Source of the DNA: Streptomyces sp. NBC_01217 | GTDB lineage: Bacteria > Actinomycetota > Actinomycetes > Streptomycetales > Streptomycetaceae | DNA: 64,000 nucleotides | NCBI RefSeq assembly: GCF_035994185.1 | Contig: NZ_CP108538.1 | Coordinates: 1,550,001 to 1,614,000 of the forward strand | Direction of reading: 5' to 3' | Program-made: the position numbers and the translations under genes | Shown: piece by piece, positions 8,783 to 17,145 of the stretch | Layout of the letters: each line of letters starts with the position of its first letter | Numbering within the stretch: the first letter of the stretch is position 1 | The notes under the pieces: generated by a model | Told to the model about the DNA's origin: nothing | The model's input: the letters and a program-made list of their open reading frames with translations, nothing else | Database searches by the model: none

Positions 8783-9883
8783 TCAGTTTTCCTTCCGGGC
8801 AGGGCCGGGGACGGCGGTGATGCGCAGATCGGGGCCGATACGTACGGTCTCGGTCACATCGAGGCGCAACGCCTGGGCGATGGTGGAGATTCCGGCGTCG
8901 GCGAGGGCCGCGGGGCCTGCGCCGAGGAGCACGGGGGCGAGATAGCCGACGACCTTGTCGACCTTTCCCGCGGCGACGAAGGCCCCGGCCAGGGTCGGGC
9001 CGCCTTCGAGGAGTACGGAGCGGATGCCCCGCCCGTACAGGGCGGTGAGCAGGGCGGGGATGTCCAGGCCGGGGCCGGTGGCGGCGCGCGGCAGCCGCAG
9101 GACGGCCTCTTCGGGGAGATGACCGGCGTCGGCGTCCTCGGCGACCGCGATCAGGGTGGGCGCGGTGTCGTCCAGGACGCGTGCGCCGGGGCGCACGGCA
9201 CCGGCGCCGGTGTCCACGACCACCCGCAGCGGCTGTACGGCGCCTTCGATGCCCCGTACACCGAGCTGGGGGTCGTCGGTACGGGCGGTGCCGGATCCGA
9301 CCACGACGGCGTCGGCCTCGGCGCGCAGCCGGTGGACGTCGGCGCGGGACTCGGGCGAGGTGATCCAGCGGCTGGTGGCGTCGGCGGCCGCGATCCGGCC
9401 GTCGAGGGTCGCCGCGTACTTCCACAGGACGTACGGGCGGCCGAGCCGCACCGAGGTGAGCCAGGCCGCGTTGCCCGCCTCGGCCTCGTCGGCGAGGAGC
9501 CCCTGCTCGGCCTTGATCCCGGCCGCGCGCAGGGTGTCCGCACCGCCGGTGGCCTGCGGGTTCGGGTCGCCGACCGCGTACACGACACGGCTGGCACCGG
9601 CCTCGATCAGCGCCTGGGCGCAGGGGCCGGTGCGGCCGGTGTGGTTACAGGGTTCGAGGGTGACGTAGGCGGTGCCGCCCCGGGCCTTCTCGCCCGCGGC
9701 GCGCAGGGCGTGGATCTCGGCGTGCGGGCCGCCGGCGCGCTTGTGGAAGCCTTCACCTGCCGGGCGTCCCTCGGCGTCGAGGATGACGCAGCCGACGACC
9801 GGGTTGGGGCTGGTGGAGCCGAGACCGCGCGCCGCGAGCGTGATCGCTCGGCGCATGGCGGTGATGTCGGCTGCGGTGTCCAC
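8783..9883 (-). CDS. ribD: Bifunctional diaminohydroxyphosphoribosylaminopyrimidine deaminase / reductase
   Basis: Performs the second and third steps of the GTP branch of riboflavin synthesis. 366 residues. The N-terminal zinc deaminase has HAEIHAL and PCNHTGRTGPC, and the C-terminal reductase (about 150-360) has the GGPTLAGAF-type NADPH loop. I place the start at the GTG at 9883 (VDTAADITAM) because a strong GGAGGA lies 4-9 nt upstream. It is the first gene behind the FMN riboswitch, with about 157 nt of leader between. Confidence 0.93.
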   Translation of the reverse strand: MDTAADITAMRRAITLAARGLGSTSPNPVVGCVILDAEGRPAGEGFHKRAGGPHAEIHALRAAGEKARGGTAYVTLEPCNHTGRTGPCAQALIEAGASRVVYAVGDPNPQATGGADTLRAAGIKAEQGLLADEAEAGNAAWLTSVRLGRPYVLWKYAATLDGRIAAADATSRWITSPESRADVHRLRAEADAVVVGSGTARTDDPQLGVRGIEGAVQPLRVVVDTGAGAVRPGARVLDDTAPTLIAVAEDADAGHLPEEAVLRLPRAATGPGLDIPALLTALYGRGIRSVLLEGGPTLAGAFVAAGKVDKVVGYLAPVLLGAGPAALADAGISTIAQALRLDVTETVRIGPDLRITAVPGPARKEN

Positions 9884-10040
9884 CGGGTCCTCCTGCCTCT
9901 TCGGGCACGGACTCCGGGGCCTGTCGATGACGACAGATGAAGCGGAACGCGACAGGGGGACGCCGAATGCCGAATACACGGATGGATCGGTCGCCCGAAG
10001 ACCATCCGCCGACGGCGGCGTACCCGTGAAACGGCCCGCC

Positions 10041-10168
10041 GCGCACTGCCTCCCATCCGGACTTTAACCGTCGGTCCAGGAATCCCACCTGGTCAACCGG
10101 CCGCTGGATGCGGACGGGTCGCGGACTATAACCGCCGGTTCGGAATTGCACCGACCCCGGAGTGCGCT
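10041..10168 (-). ncRNA. FMN riboswitch (RFN element)
   Basis: On the minus strand the conserved RFN blocks appear in order: GGTGCAATTCCG, ACCGGCGGTTATAGTCC, CCAGGTGGGATTCCTGGACC, GACGGTTAAAGTCCGGATGGGA and the closing GGCAGTGCGC. The P1 stem is GCGCACT (10167-10161) with AGTGCGC (10047-10041). It lies about 160 nt upstream of ribD. FMN binding is expected to lower expression of the operon, probably by hiding the ribD ribosome site or by terminating, but I could not resolve which. Confidence 0.95.
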
Positions 10169-10295
10169 GCTGCTGGTACACGATCAGTGTGCCATGCCCG
10201 CACATGGGCCATATGGGTGAGTGCCTGTGGAGTGGCTCACAGGATGCCCCGAACGAGGTCCGCATCGGGACGGTCGGCCCCAAATGGGGCCGGAA

Positions 10296-10337
10296 AGGTC
10301 CAGACCTATTGACGCAATGGTCTAGTCCTCTTAATCT
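10296..10337 (+). promoter_or_regulatory. Chitinase promoter with two 12-bp direct repeats
   Basis: AGGTCCAGACCT (10296-10307) and TGGTCTAGTCCT (10318-10329) match at 9 of 12 positions and start 22 bp apart, two helical turns. A -35 TTGACG (10309-10314) and a -10 TAATCT (10332-10337) are 17 bp apart, so one repeat precedes the -35 and the other fills the spacer. This is the known layout of Streptomyces chitinase promoters. The first copy also resembles the DasR site (GGTCTAGACC core). Confidence 0.85.
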
Positions 10338-10447
10338 CTGCGTCACCTCCGAGGAGCGGTTCCGCGGTGTGCGCACACCCGGGACATCAACACGACCCAC
10401 CCCCTTGTCAGTTGTGTTCTGCCGAACCTCCCCGGGAGGAACCGAAC

Positions 10448-12775
10448 GTGTTGTCCCCCACCCGTGCGAGAGCCACCCTTCTCGCAGCCGGCGCAGCCGT
10501 CGCCGGACTGCTGCTGGGCTCGCTCGCCGCCACCCCGTCGGCCGCCGCCGACCAGGAGTCCTGTCGCCCCGACGGGCTCTACGAGACCCCCGGTGTCGCG
10601 GTCCCCTACTGCTCCGTCTACGACTCCGAGGGCCGCGAGAAGATGGGCGCCGACCACCAGCGCCGGGTCATCGGATACTTCACCAACTGGCGGACCGGGA
10701 AGGACGGCAAGCCCGCGTATCTCGCCTCCGACATCCCCTGGGACAAAGTCACCCACCTCAATTACGCGTTCGCGCACGTCGACGGCGACAACAAGATCTC
10801 CGTCGGCGCCGATGGCCCGGACAACGCCTCGACCGGCATGACCTGGCCGGGCGTCGCGGGCGCCGAGATGGACCCGGACCTCCCCTACAAGGGCCATTTC
10901 AATCTGCTCAACAAGTTCAAGAAGCAGTACCCGAACGTGAAGACCATGGTGTCGGTGGGCGGCTGGGCCGAGACGGGCGGCTACTTCGACGACAACGGCA
11001 ACCGGGTGGACTCCGGCGGCTTCTACTCGATGGCGACCAACGCCGACGGCTCGGTCAACCAGGCCGGCATCGACACCTTCGCCGACTCGACCGTCGCCTT
11101 CATCAAGAAGTACGGCTTCAACGGCGTCGACATCGACTACGAGTACCCGACGACGATGAAGGACGCGGGCAACCCGCTGGACTGGACGCTCTCCAACGCC
11201 CGCCGGGCCGGCCTGGTCAAGAGCTACGGCGCGCTGATGAAGACCCTGCGCGAGAAGCTCGACCGCGCGTCCGCCGCCGACGGCAAGCACTACCTGCTGA
11301 GCGTGGCCGCGCCCTCGTCCGGCTATCTGCTGCGCGGCATGGAGACCTTCCAGGTCCAGAAGTACCTGGACTACGTCAACATCATGTCGTACGACCTGCA
11401 CGGCGCCTGGAACGAGTACGTCGGACCGAACGCCGCGCTGTACGACGACGGCAAGGACGCCGAACTCGCCCAGGCGGGCGTCTACTCGACCTCGCAGTAC
11501 GGCGGGACCGGCTATCTCAACACCGACTGGGCCTTCCACTACTTCCGCGGGTCGATGCCGTCCGGCCGGATCAACATCGGCCTGCCGTACTACACCCGCG
11601 GCTTCAAGAACGTGCAGGGCGGCACGGACGGGCTGTGGGGCAAGGCCGCCGCGACCACCTGCCCGGCCGGCGCGGGCCTGACCAAGTGCGGTGACGGCGC
11701 CGTCGGCATCGACAACCTCTGGCACGACCTGGACACCGACGGCAAGGAAGCACCCGCCGGATCCAACCCGATGTGGCACGCGAAGAACCTGGAGAAGGGC
11801 ATCGTCGGCGACTACGTCACCGACTACGGATTCGCCGCCGACACCCGGCTGACCGGCACCTACGTCCGTAAGTACGACTCGACGCTGGTCGCGCCCTGGC
11901 TGTGGAACGCGGACAAGAAGGTCTTCCTCTCCACCGAGGACGAACAGTCGGTCGCCGCGAAGGCGGACTACGTCGTCGACAAGGGCATCGGCGGCACGAT
12001 GATCTGGGAGCTCGCGGGCGACTACGGCTGGAACGCCGCCAAGGGACAGTACGAGCCGGGCTCCACGCTCACCTCGACGATGTACGACAAGTTCAAGTCG
12101 GCCACCCCGTACGGCGCGAAGCGGTCCACCATCGATCTGCCGGCCGAGGCGCTCGACATCGACGTGTCCTTCGAGCAGTTCCCGCTCGGTGACTCCAACT
12201 ACCCGATCAGCCCCAAGCTGAAGATCACCAACAACACGGACGCGACCCTGCCCGGCGGCACGGAGTTCCAGTTCGACTACGCGACGTCGGCGCCCGCCAA
12301 CGCCAAGGACCAGTCGGGCTTCGGCACGACGATCGTGCGCAGTGACCACACCGCCGCCAACAACATCGGCGGGCTGAAGGGCGACTACAACCGCGTCTCG
12401 CTCAAGCTGCCGGGCTGGCAGAGCCTGGCTCCCGGCGCCTCGGTGCAGGTCGACTTCGTCTACTACCTGCCCACTTCGACGCCGTCGAACTGGACGGTGG
12501 CCTTCGGCGGCAAGCCGTACGCCCTCGCCGCCGATCTGGCGCGCGGCACCACAGCGGTCGACCCCGGCACGGGCACCTCTCCCTCGCCCGACCCGAGCCC
12601 GGATCCCACCGGTGGCAGCTGCACCGCCCCCGCCTGGAGCGCGACCTCCGAGTACGGCGCGGGTGCGACGGTCAGCCACGGCTCGCACCAGTGGAAGGCC
12701 AAGTGGTGGACGAAGGGCGAGACGCCCGGCTCCACCGGTGAATGGGGTGTCTGGCAGGACCTCGGGGCCTGCTGA
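10448..12775 (+). CDS. Secreted GH18 chitinase with C-terminal chitin-binding domains
   Basis: A 775-residue exported endo- or processive chitinase. The signal peptide spans about residues 1-38 (RARATLL, hydrophobic core, ATPSAAA). The GH18 barrel covers about 75-560, with the catalytic motif NGVDIDYE and the acid Glu at about residue 232. About residues 570-700 form a beta-sandwich accessory domain. A Pro/Ser/Asp linker leads to a final module of about 50 residues ([15 protein letters not shown]) typical of CBM5/12. The GTG start at 10448 is supported by GGGAGGA 7 nt upstream. It is followed by a strong terminator, so it is monocistronic. Expression is probably chitin-inducible and glucose-repressed through the direct repeats. 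Confidence 0.95.
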   Translation: MLSPTRARATLLAAGAAVAGLLLGSLAATPSAAADQESCRPDGLYETPGVAVPYCSVYDSEGREKMGADHQRRVIGYFTNWRTGKDGKPAYLASDIPWDKVTHLNYAFAHVDGDNKISVGADGPDNASTGMTWPGVAGAEMDPDLPYKGHFNLLNKFKKQYPNVKTMVSVGGWAETGGYFDDNGNRVDSGGFYSMATNADGSVNQAGIDTFADSTVAFIKKYGFNGVDIDYEYPTTMKDAGNPLDWTLSNARRAGLVKSYGALMKTLREKLDRASAADGKHYLLSVAAPSSGYLLRGMETFQVQKYLDYVNIMSYDLHGAWNEYVGPNAALYDDGKDAELAQAGVYSTSQYGGTGYLNTDWAFHYFRGSMPSGRINIGLPYYTRGFKNVQGGTDGLWGKAAATTCPAGAGLTKCGDGAVGIDNLWHDLDTDGKEAPAGSNPMWHAKNLEKGIVGDYVTDYGFAADTRLTGTYVRKYDSTLVAPWLWNADKKVFLSTEDEQSVAAKADYVVDKGIGGTMIWELAGDYGWNAAKGQYEPGSTLTSTMYDKFKSATPYGAKRSTIDLPAEALDIDVSFEQFPLGDSNYPISPKLKITNNTDATLPGGTEFQFDYATSAPANAKDQSGFGTTIVRSDHTAANNIGGLKGDYNRVSLKLPGWQSLAPGASVQVDFVYYLPTSTPSNWTVAFGGKPYALAADLARGTTAVDPGTGTSPSPDPSPDPTGGSCTAPAWSATSEYGAGATVSHGSHQWKAKWWTKGETPGSTGEWGVWQDLGAC

Positions 12776-12788
12776 CCCTCCCCCACCG

Positions 12789-12825
12789 CCCGGCGGTGAC
12801 CGGATCGCCCCCGGTCACCGCCGGG
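12789..12825 (+). terminator. Strong hairpin terminator after the chitinase
   Basis: A 15-bp perfect stem, CCCGGCGGTGACCGG (12789-12803) with CCGGTCACCGCCGGG (12811-12825), and a 7-nt loop, starting 13 nt after the stop codon. Confidence 0.88.
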
Positions 12826-12902
12826 CTCGACCATGCCCGGCCCTGGCGGGCGGGACGTACGGATGCCTGAGCCGCCGCTCCCGCCGTACGCGGCCGAGCG
12901 CA

Positions 12903-14087
12903 TCAGCCGGCCGGACCGAACAGCTCGTCCTGCGCCGCCTCCCTGGCCGCGAGCAGCGCGCCGCGGAGCACCGCGGCGCCGCCCAGCCGCCCGGCCCTGA
13001 CCTCGGTGCGCAGCGGGGACATCGTGGCCAGCCGCTCCTCGACCCGTGCCGCGAGCGCGTCACCGCCCGCGTGACCGACCTCGCCCGCGAGCAGCACACA
13101 GCCGGGGTCGAGGACCGAGGCGATGGCGGCGGCGCCCAGTGCCAGACGTTCGGCGAGGGCGCCCAGGAACGCCTCGCTGTCCCCCTCCCCCGCCAGCGCG
13201 GCCCGTACGGCGAACGCCGCGCCCGGTTCCTTGTCCCCTTCGGCCGCGCCCGGGGGCACGGCGATGCCGTGGGTGGCGGCCAGTTCACAGACCGGCGCGG
13301 AGCCCACCAGGGAGTGGAAGCCGCCCTCGCAGTTGACGGCCGACGGGATGCCGGTCGTGCCAGGCACCGGCAGGAAGCCGATCTCGCCCGCGCCGCCCGA
13401 GGCCCCGCGGCGGAGCTTCCCGTCCAGCATGACGGCGGCGCCGACGCCGTGGCCGAGCCAGAAGAGGACGAAGGTGTCGCGGGCCGCGCCGCTGCGGTGC
13501 TCGGCGACGGCGGCGAGATTGGTCTCGTTCTCGACCAGCACGGTGGCGGGCAGCCGTTGCTGGAGCACCCGTACCAGCCGCCGGTGCCAGGCGGGCAGCC
13601 CGGTGGTGTCGCGCAGTTCGCCGGTGACCGGGTCGATCAGACCGGGTGCGCCGATGCCGACGCTGTGCAGCGGGGCGGCGCCCGCCTCGCGCGCGGTGCG
13701 TTCCAGCAGTGCTGCGGCCTGTTCGGCGGCGGCCTCGGTGCCGGTGTCGCCGCCGATGGGCAGGGTGGCCTCGGCGAGCGTGACGCCGAGGAGGTCGGCG
13801 ACGACCAGGGCGACGCTGCCGGTGCGTACGTCGAGCGCGGCGAGGTGGGCGCGGTCGGCCGCTATCCCGTACAGCCGGGCGTTGGGGCCGCGGCGCTCGG
13901 CTCCCGCCTCGCCGACCACCCGGATCAGACCGGCGCCCTGCAGCCGTTCGACGAGGTCGGCGACGGTGGGACGGGAGAGTCCGGTCAGGGTCTTCAGCTG
14001 TGTGGCCGTCAGCGGGCCGTCCTGCTGGAGCAGTCGCAGGGCGAGCCGGTCGTTGATGGCCCGGGCGGTGCTCGGTGATGCGGGCAT
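12903..14087 (-). CDS. ROK-family transcriptional regulator
   Basis: 394 residues: an N-terminal winged helix (about 1-65, with LTATQLKTLTGLSRPTVADLVERL) followed by a ROK sugar-kinase-like domain. ROK repressors such as NagC and XylR release DNA on binding a sugar. The normally conserved CxCGxxGC zinc motif is reduced to a single Cys (NCEGGFHSLVGS), so metal binding and kinase activity are doubtful and a purely regulatory role is likely. The start at 14087 has GGAAGGA upstream. The gene is divergent from an MFS transporter across 147 bp holding a palindrome, so it probably represses that transporter and itself. Confidence 0.88.
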   Translation of the reverse strand: MPASPSTARAINDRLALRLLQQDGPLTATQLKTLTGLSRPTVADLVERLQGAGLIRVVGEAGAERRGPNARLYGIAADRAHLAALDVRTGSVALVVADLLGVTLAEATLPIGGDTGTEAAAEQAAALLERTAREAGAAPLHSVGIGAPGLIDPVTGELRDTTGLPAWHRRLVRVLQQRLPATVLVENETNLAAVAEHRSGAARDTFVLFWLGHGVGAAVMLDGKLRRGASGGAGEIGFLPVPGTTGIPSAVNCEGGFHSLVGSAPVCELAATHGIAVPPGAAEGDKEPGAAFAVRAALAGEGDSEAFLGALAERLALGAAAIASVLDPGCVLLAGEVGHAGGDALAARVEERLATMSPLRTEVRAGRLGGAAVLRGALLAAREAAQDELFGPAG

Positions 14088-14138
14088 GCCGGGATCCTTC
14101 CAGATCGCTGCCGCACGGGACGAAGCCGGTGGACTATT

Positions 14139-14159
14139 TATCAGGCAGGGTTCCTGATA
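14139..14159. promoter_or_regulatory. Probable operator of the ROK regulator
   Basis: TATCAGG (14139-14145) and CCTGATA (14153-14159) form a perfect inverted repeat with a 7-bp centre, within an A/T-rich stretch unusual for this genome. It is the only clear palindrome between the ROK gene and the MFS gene. Confidence 0.68.
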
Positions 14160-14234
14160 GTTTACGGCCCGCACCGTGGAGACGGGCGCCGGGGTCGCCG
14201 GCGGCGGAGGATTCCCAGGGGAGGGCACGGCGGT

Positions 14235-15464
14235 ATGACAACGGATTCCACAGAGACGGTCTTCGGCATGGAACAGGTGAGGCGGGCCAGGTACGCCGTC
14301 GCCGCGGTATTCGCCGTGCACGGCGCGGTGACCGGCAGCTTCGCGACCCGCGTGCCCTGGATCCAGGACCACGCAGGGGTCAGCGCAGGGCAGCTCGGTC
14401 TCGCCCTCGCCTTTCCGGCAATCGGCGCCTCCCTCGCGATGCCGCTGGCCGGTGCGATCAGCCATCGCTTCGGCGCCAGGACCGCGCTGCGCGGACTGCT
14501 CGCGCTGTGGACACTGGCGCTGACGCTGCCCGCGCTGGCGCCCAGCCTGCTGACCCTGTGCGCCGCGCTCTTCGTGTACGGGGCATCGGCCGGCATGTCG
14601 GACGTGGCGATGAACGCCCTCGGCGTCGAGGTGGAGAACCGCCTCGACAAGTCGATCATGTCCGGGCTGCACGGGATGTGGAGCGTGGGCGCCCTGGTCG
14701 GTTCGGCGTCGGGCACGGTGGCCGCACACCTGGGGGCCGACGCCCGGCTGCACCACTTCGTCGCCGCCCTCGTCCTCACCACGCTCGGCCTGATCGCCTG
14801 CCGGGGCGTCCTGGACCTTCGCAGCGAGCCGGACGAGGAGCCGCCGCCGCGCTTCACGCTGCCGCCGAGGTCGGCCCTGATCATCGGCGCGGTGGGCTTC
14901 TGCGCGGTGTTCGCCGAGGGCGCCAGCCTGGACTGGTCGGCGGTCTACCTCCGGGACATCATGGGCACCTCCGCCGGGCTCGCCGCGGCGTCCACGACGG
15001 CGTTCACGCTGACGATGGCGGTCGCCCGGATCGCCGGTGACAAGGTGGTCGACCGCTTCGGGGCGGTCAGGACGGTACGGGTCGGCGGCGGCCTCGCGAC
15101 GGTCGGCGGACTGCTCGTGGTCGCGTCGCCGAACGCGGTGCTCGCGATGTGCGGCTTCGCACTCCTCGGCCTCGGTGTCGCCGTGGTCGTGCCGCTCGCC
15201 TTCGCGGCGGCCGGGCGCAGCGGCCCTAATCCGAGTCAGGCGATCGCGGGCGTCGCCACCATCACGTACACCTCCGGGCTCATCGCCCCGTCCGCGATCG
15301 GCTCACTGGCCGAGGCGACCTCGCTGGTCGTGTCGTTCGGCCTGGTGACGGTGCTGGCGTTCGGGCTGGTGCTGGGGGCCGGGGTGCTGCGGGCGGGCGA
15401 CCGCCGGGCCGTGGCGTCCTCGGCTACCGCTCCGAGCACGGCGGCGGCCGAGCCGCGCCCCTGA
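14235..15464 (+). CDS. MFS transporter
   Basis: A 409-residue integral membrane protein with about 12 hydrophobic segments and a charged central loop (about residues 190-215). Its first helices carry FATRVPWIQDHAG, and it contains YGASAGMSDVAMNA, typical of the FucP/YbjJ-like group of the major facilitator superfamily. The substrate is unknown. Neighbourhood with a ROK regulator suggests a sugar or sugar derivative, but close relatives are also annotated as drug exporters. The ATG at 14235 has GGGGAGG about 11 nt upstream. It is convergent with the next gene, with only 31 bp between the stops. Confidence 0.87.
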   Translation: MTTDSTETVFGMEQVRRARYAVAAVFAVHGAVTGSFATRVPWIQDHAGVSAGQLGLALAFPAIGASLAMPLAGAISHRFGARTALRGLLALWTLALTLPALAPSLLTLCAALFVYGASAGMSDVAMNALGVEVENRLDKSIMSGLHGMWSVGALVGSASGTVAAHLGADARLHHFVAALVLTTLGLIACRGVLDLRSEPDEEPPPRFTLPPRSALIIGAVGFCAVFAEGASLDWSAVYLRDIMGTSAGLAAASTTAFTLTMAVARIAGDKVVDRFGAVRTVRVGGGLATVGGLLVVASPNAVLAMCGFALLGLGVAVVVPLAFAAAGRSGPNPSQAIAGVATITYTSGLIAPSAIGSLAEATSLVVSFGLVTVLAFGLVLGAGVLRAGDRRAVASSATAPSTAAAEPRP

Positions 15465-15495
15465 GCCCTCGGCTCCACGGGGCGCGGCGGGCGGT

Positions 15496-16788
15496 TCAGC
15501 CGGCGATCGAGTCCAGCTGTTCCGCCGCGGGCCGCAGCGCCCACAGGTCGCCGCCGGGCGGTGTCTCCAACCGCACGACGGCCGCCTCGGCCTTGGCGTC
15601 ACCGGCGTCGGCGGCCGCGTGGACGATGTCACTGGCCGCGTACCGGTAGAACTCCAGCTCCGGGTGGGGCCAGGGGGCGGCCCCGGTCGCGGCGGGCAGC
15701 AGATAGTCGACCGCCTTGAACAGGCTCTGCCCCTGCGGCCCTTCGTACGCCCACAGGTCCACGCCGACCTGCCTGCCGATGGCGGCGAGCCGGGTGTAGG
15801 CGACCAGGTCGAAGGTCGAGTAGTGCCAGCTTCGGGTGCGTGCCAGCTCCTGCGGCTGGGTTCCGTCTCCGGCGATCTGCCGGTCGATGCGGAGCGCGCG
15901 GGCGTCCAGGACGACCTTGCGGGCGAGGTCCTTGTCCCCAGTGGCGAGGGCGAGGCCGGCGATCTGCATGTCCTGGAAGGTGCCGTGGTTGTTCTGGGCG
16001 GCCGATTCCTGCTTGCCGAAGTCGGAGTTCACCAGCCAGTCGAGGAACGAGGCGTTCCAGGCCCGCATGGCGCCCCGGTCGCTCTTCGACCAGCCGGGGG
16101 CGCCGGTGTCGAGCAGGGCGACGGCGTCCAGTACGGATGTGTACTGCTGGGAGAAGTCGATGATGCCGATCGCCCGGCCGTCGTACTTGCAGGGGATGAA
16201 CTGCCCGTGGTTCAGGTTGGGGTTCATCCGTGTCGCGGGGTCCAGGAACCAGGTGCGCAGGATGTCGGAGGCGTGCTCGGCGTACTGCTTCCGGCCCGTG
16301 TAGTACCAGGCGAGGCTGAGGGTGGTGACGGAGTTGAAGACCTTGCCGATGTCGGGGCGGTCGGTGCCGGTGTCGACCTCGGGGTTGCGTTCGCCGTCGC
16401 GCTGTACGTACGGGCAGCCCCAGGGGTTCTCCGCGGTCTTCGGCTGGGAGGGCCACCAGTAGGGCGCCTGGCTGAGGTAGTCGTGCGGGTCTCCGCTCGG
16501 CGCGGGCTTCGGCTTGTCGACGACGGTCCAGGGGCCCTGGCCGAGCCAGCCGTCGGCCTTGGCGGTCAGCGCCCGGACGGCGGTGCGCAGGGCCGGGTCG
16601 CCGCGGTCGAGCCGGAGCTTCGTCTGCTGGATGCGGTGTCCGTCGATGACCACGGTCCGCGGGGCGCGGGGCGGCGGGCGGTGACCGTGCGCGGCGGCGG
16701 CCGAGGCCCCGGCCGGGACGAGCACGGCGGTCAGGGCGGCCGCGGCGGTGAGGAGGGCGCCCAGGCGCCGACGGGGTCTTCCACTCAT
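15496..16788 (-). CDS. Secreted alginate-lyase-family protein
   Basis: 430 residues with a Sec signal peptide (RRRLGALLTAAAALTAVLVPAGASA). The mature part is an all-alpha (alpha/alpha) barrel of the alginate lyase family (Pfam Alginate_lyase, PL5-like), with NPEVDTGTDRPDIGKV, NNHGTFQDMQ and HYSTFDL, the region where catalytic Asn/His and Tyr residues lie in the family. These enzymes beta-eliminate uronate polysaccharides, and many actinomycete members remain uncharacterised. It is monocistronic, and a palindrome lies about 25 bp upstream of the start. The true substrate could be another acidic polysaccharide. Confidence 0.85.
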   Translation of the reverse strand: MSGRPRRRLGALLTAAAALTAVLVPAGASAAAAHGHRPPPRAPRTVVIDGHRIQQTKLRLDRGDPALRTAVRALTAKADGWLGQGPWTVVDKPKPAPSGDPHDYLSQAPYWWPSQPKTAENPWGCPYVQRDGERNPEVDTGTDRPDIGKVFNSVTTLSLAWYYTGRKQYAEHASDILRTWFLDPATRMNPNLNHGQFIPCKYDGRAIGIIDFSQQYTSVLDAVALLDTGAPGWSKSDRGAMRAWNASFLDWLVNSDFGKQESAAQNNHGTFQDMQIAGLALATGDKDLARKVVLDARALRIDRQIAGDGTQPQELARTRSWHYSTFDLVAYTRLAAIGRQVGVDLWAYEGPQGQSLFKAVDYLLPAATGAAPWPHPELEFYRYAASDIVHAAADAGDAKAEAAVVRLETPPGGDLWALRPAAEQLDSIAG

Positions 16789-16811
16789 CGAGCACTCCCA
16801 TCAATCACGTA

Positions 16812-16828
16812 CATGAATCATGTTCATG
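16812..16828. promoter_or_regulatory. Palindrome upstream of the alginate-lyase-family gene
   Basis: CATGAA (16812-16817) and TTCATG (16823-16828) form a perfect inverted repeat around a 5-bp centre, 24-40 bp upstream of the start codon on the minus strand. Size and position suit a GntR- or LacI-type operator, but no regulator gene is adjacent. Confidence 0.5.
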
Positions 16829-17145
16829 ACCAAGACCGTGTGAGCGTAGGGCCGCCTGTTCGGAGTGACAATGCTTCGCACACGATTCATGCATGGGATC
16901 CGGAGAGCGCCTGCGGCTCGTGGCCCTGCCGCGAGCGCCACGCGGTCCGGCATTAGCATGTCTCTGATCATTTCTGCGGTTTGCACCGGGCCGGGCGAGG
17001 CATACGAGTGCGCCGAACGGGGCTACATCCTGCGACAGCCCCTGTCGCCATGTCTCCGATCGGCACGTTCCGCTAGTGATCGAAGCCGTCTGGTCCACCG
17101 GCCGGGCGCCGGCAACACCCCAGCAACACCTCAAGGAGCAAGACC
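16829..17145. other. Divergent intergenic region upstream of the nucleobase permease
   Basis: About 320 bp without a credible gene. The only structure I see is a 7-bp hairpin, GCGACAG (17032-17038) with CTGTCGC (17042-17048) and a 3-nt loop, about 100 bp before the permease. A Shine-Dalgarno AAGGAG lies at 17132-17137. It must contain promoters for both flanking genes. Confidence 0.5.

Noticed and set aside
10343..12688. A 781-codon frame antisense to the chitinase
   Set aside because: Composition artefact; the chitinase on the plus strand has clear catalytic and binding domains.
17032..17048. A pyr-type attenuator or riboswitch before the nucleobase permease
   Set aside because: Only a 7-bp hairpin is present, with no conserved RNA motif or competing terminator.
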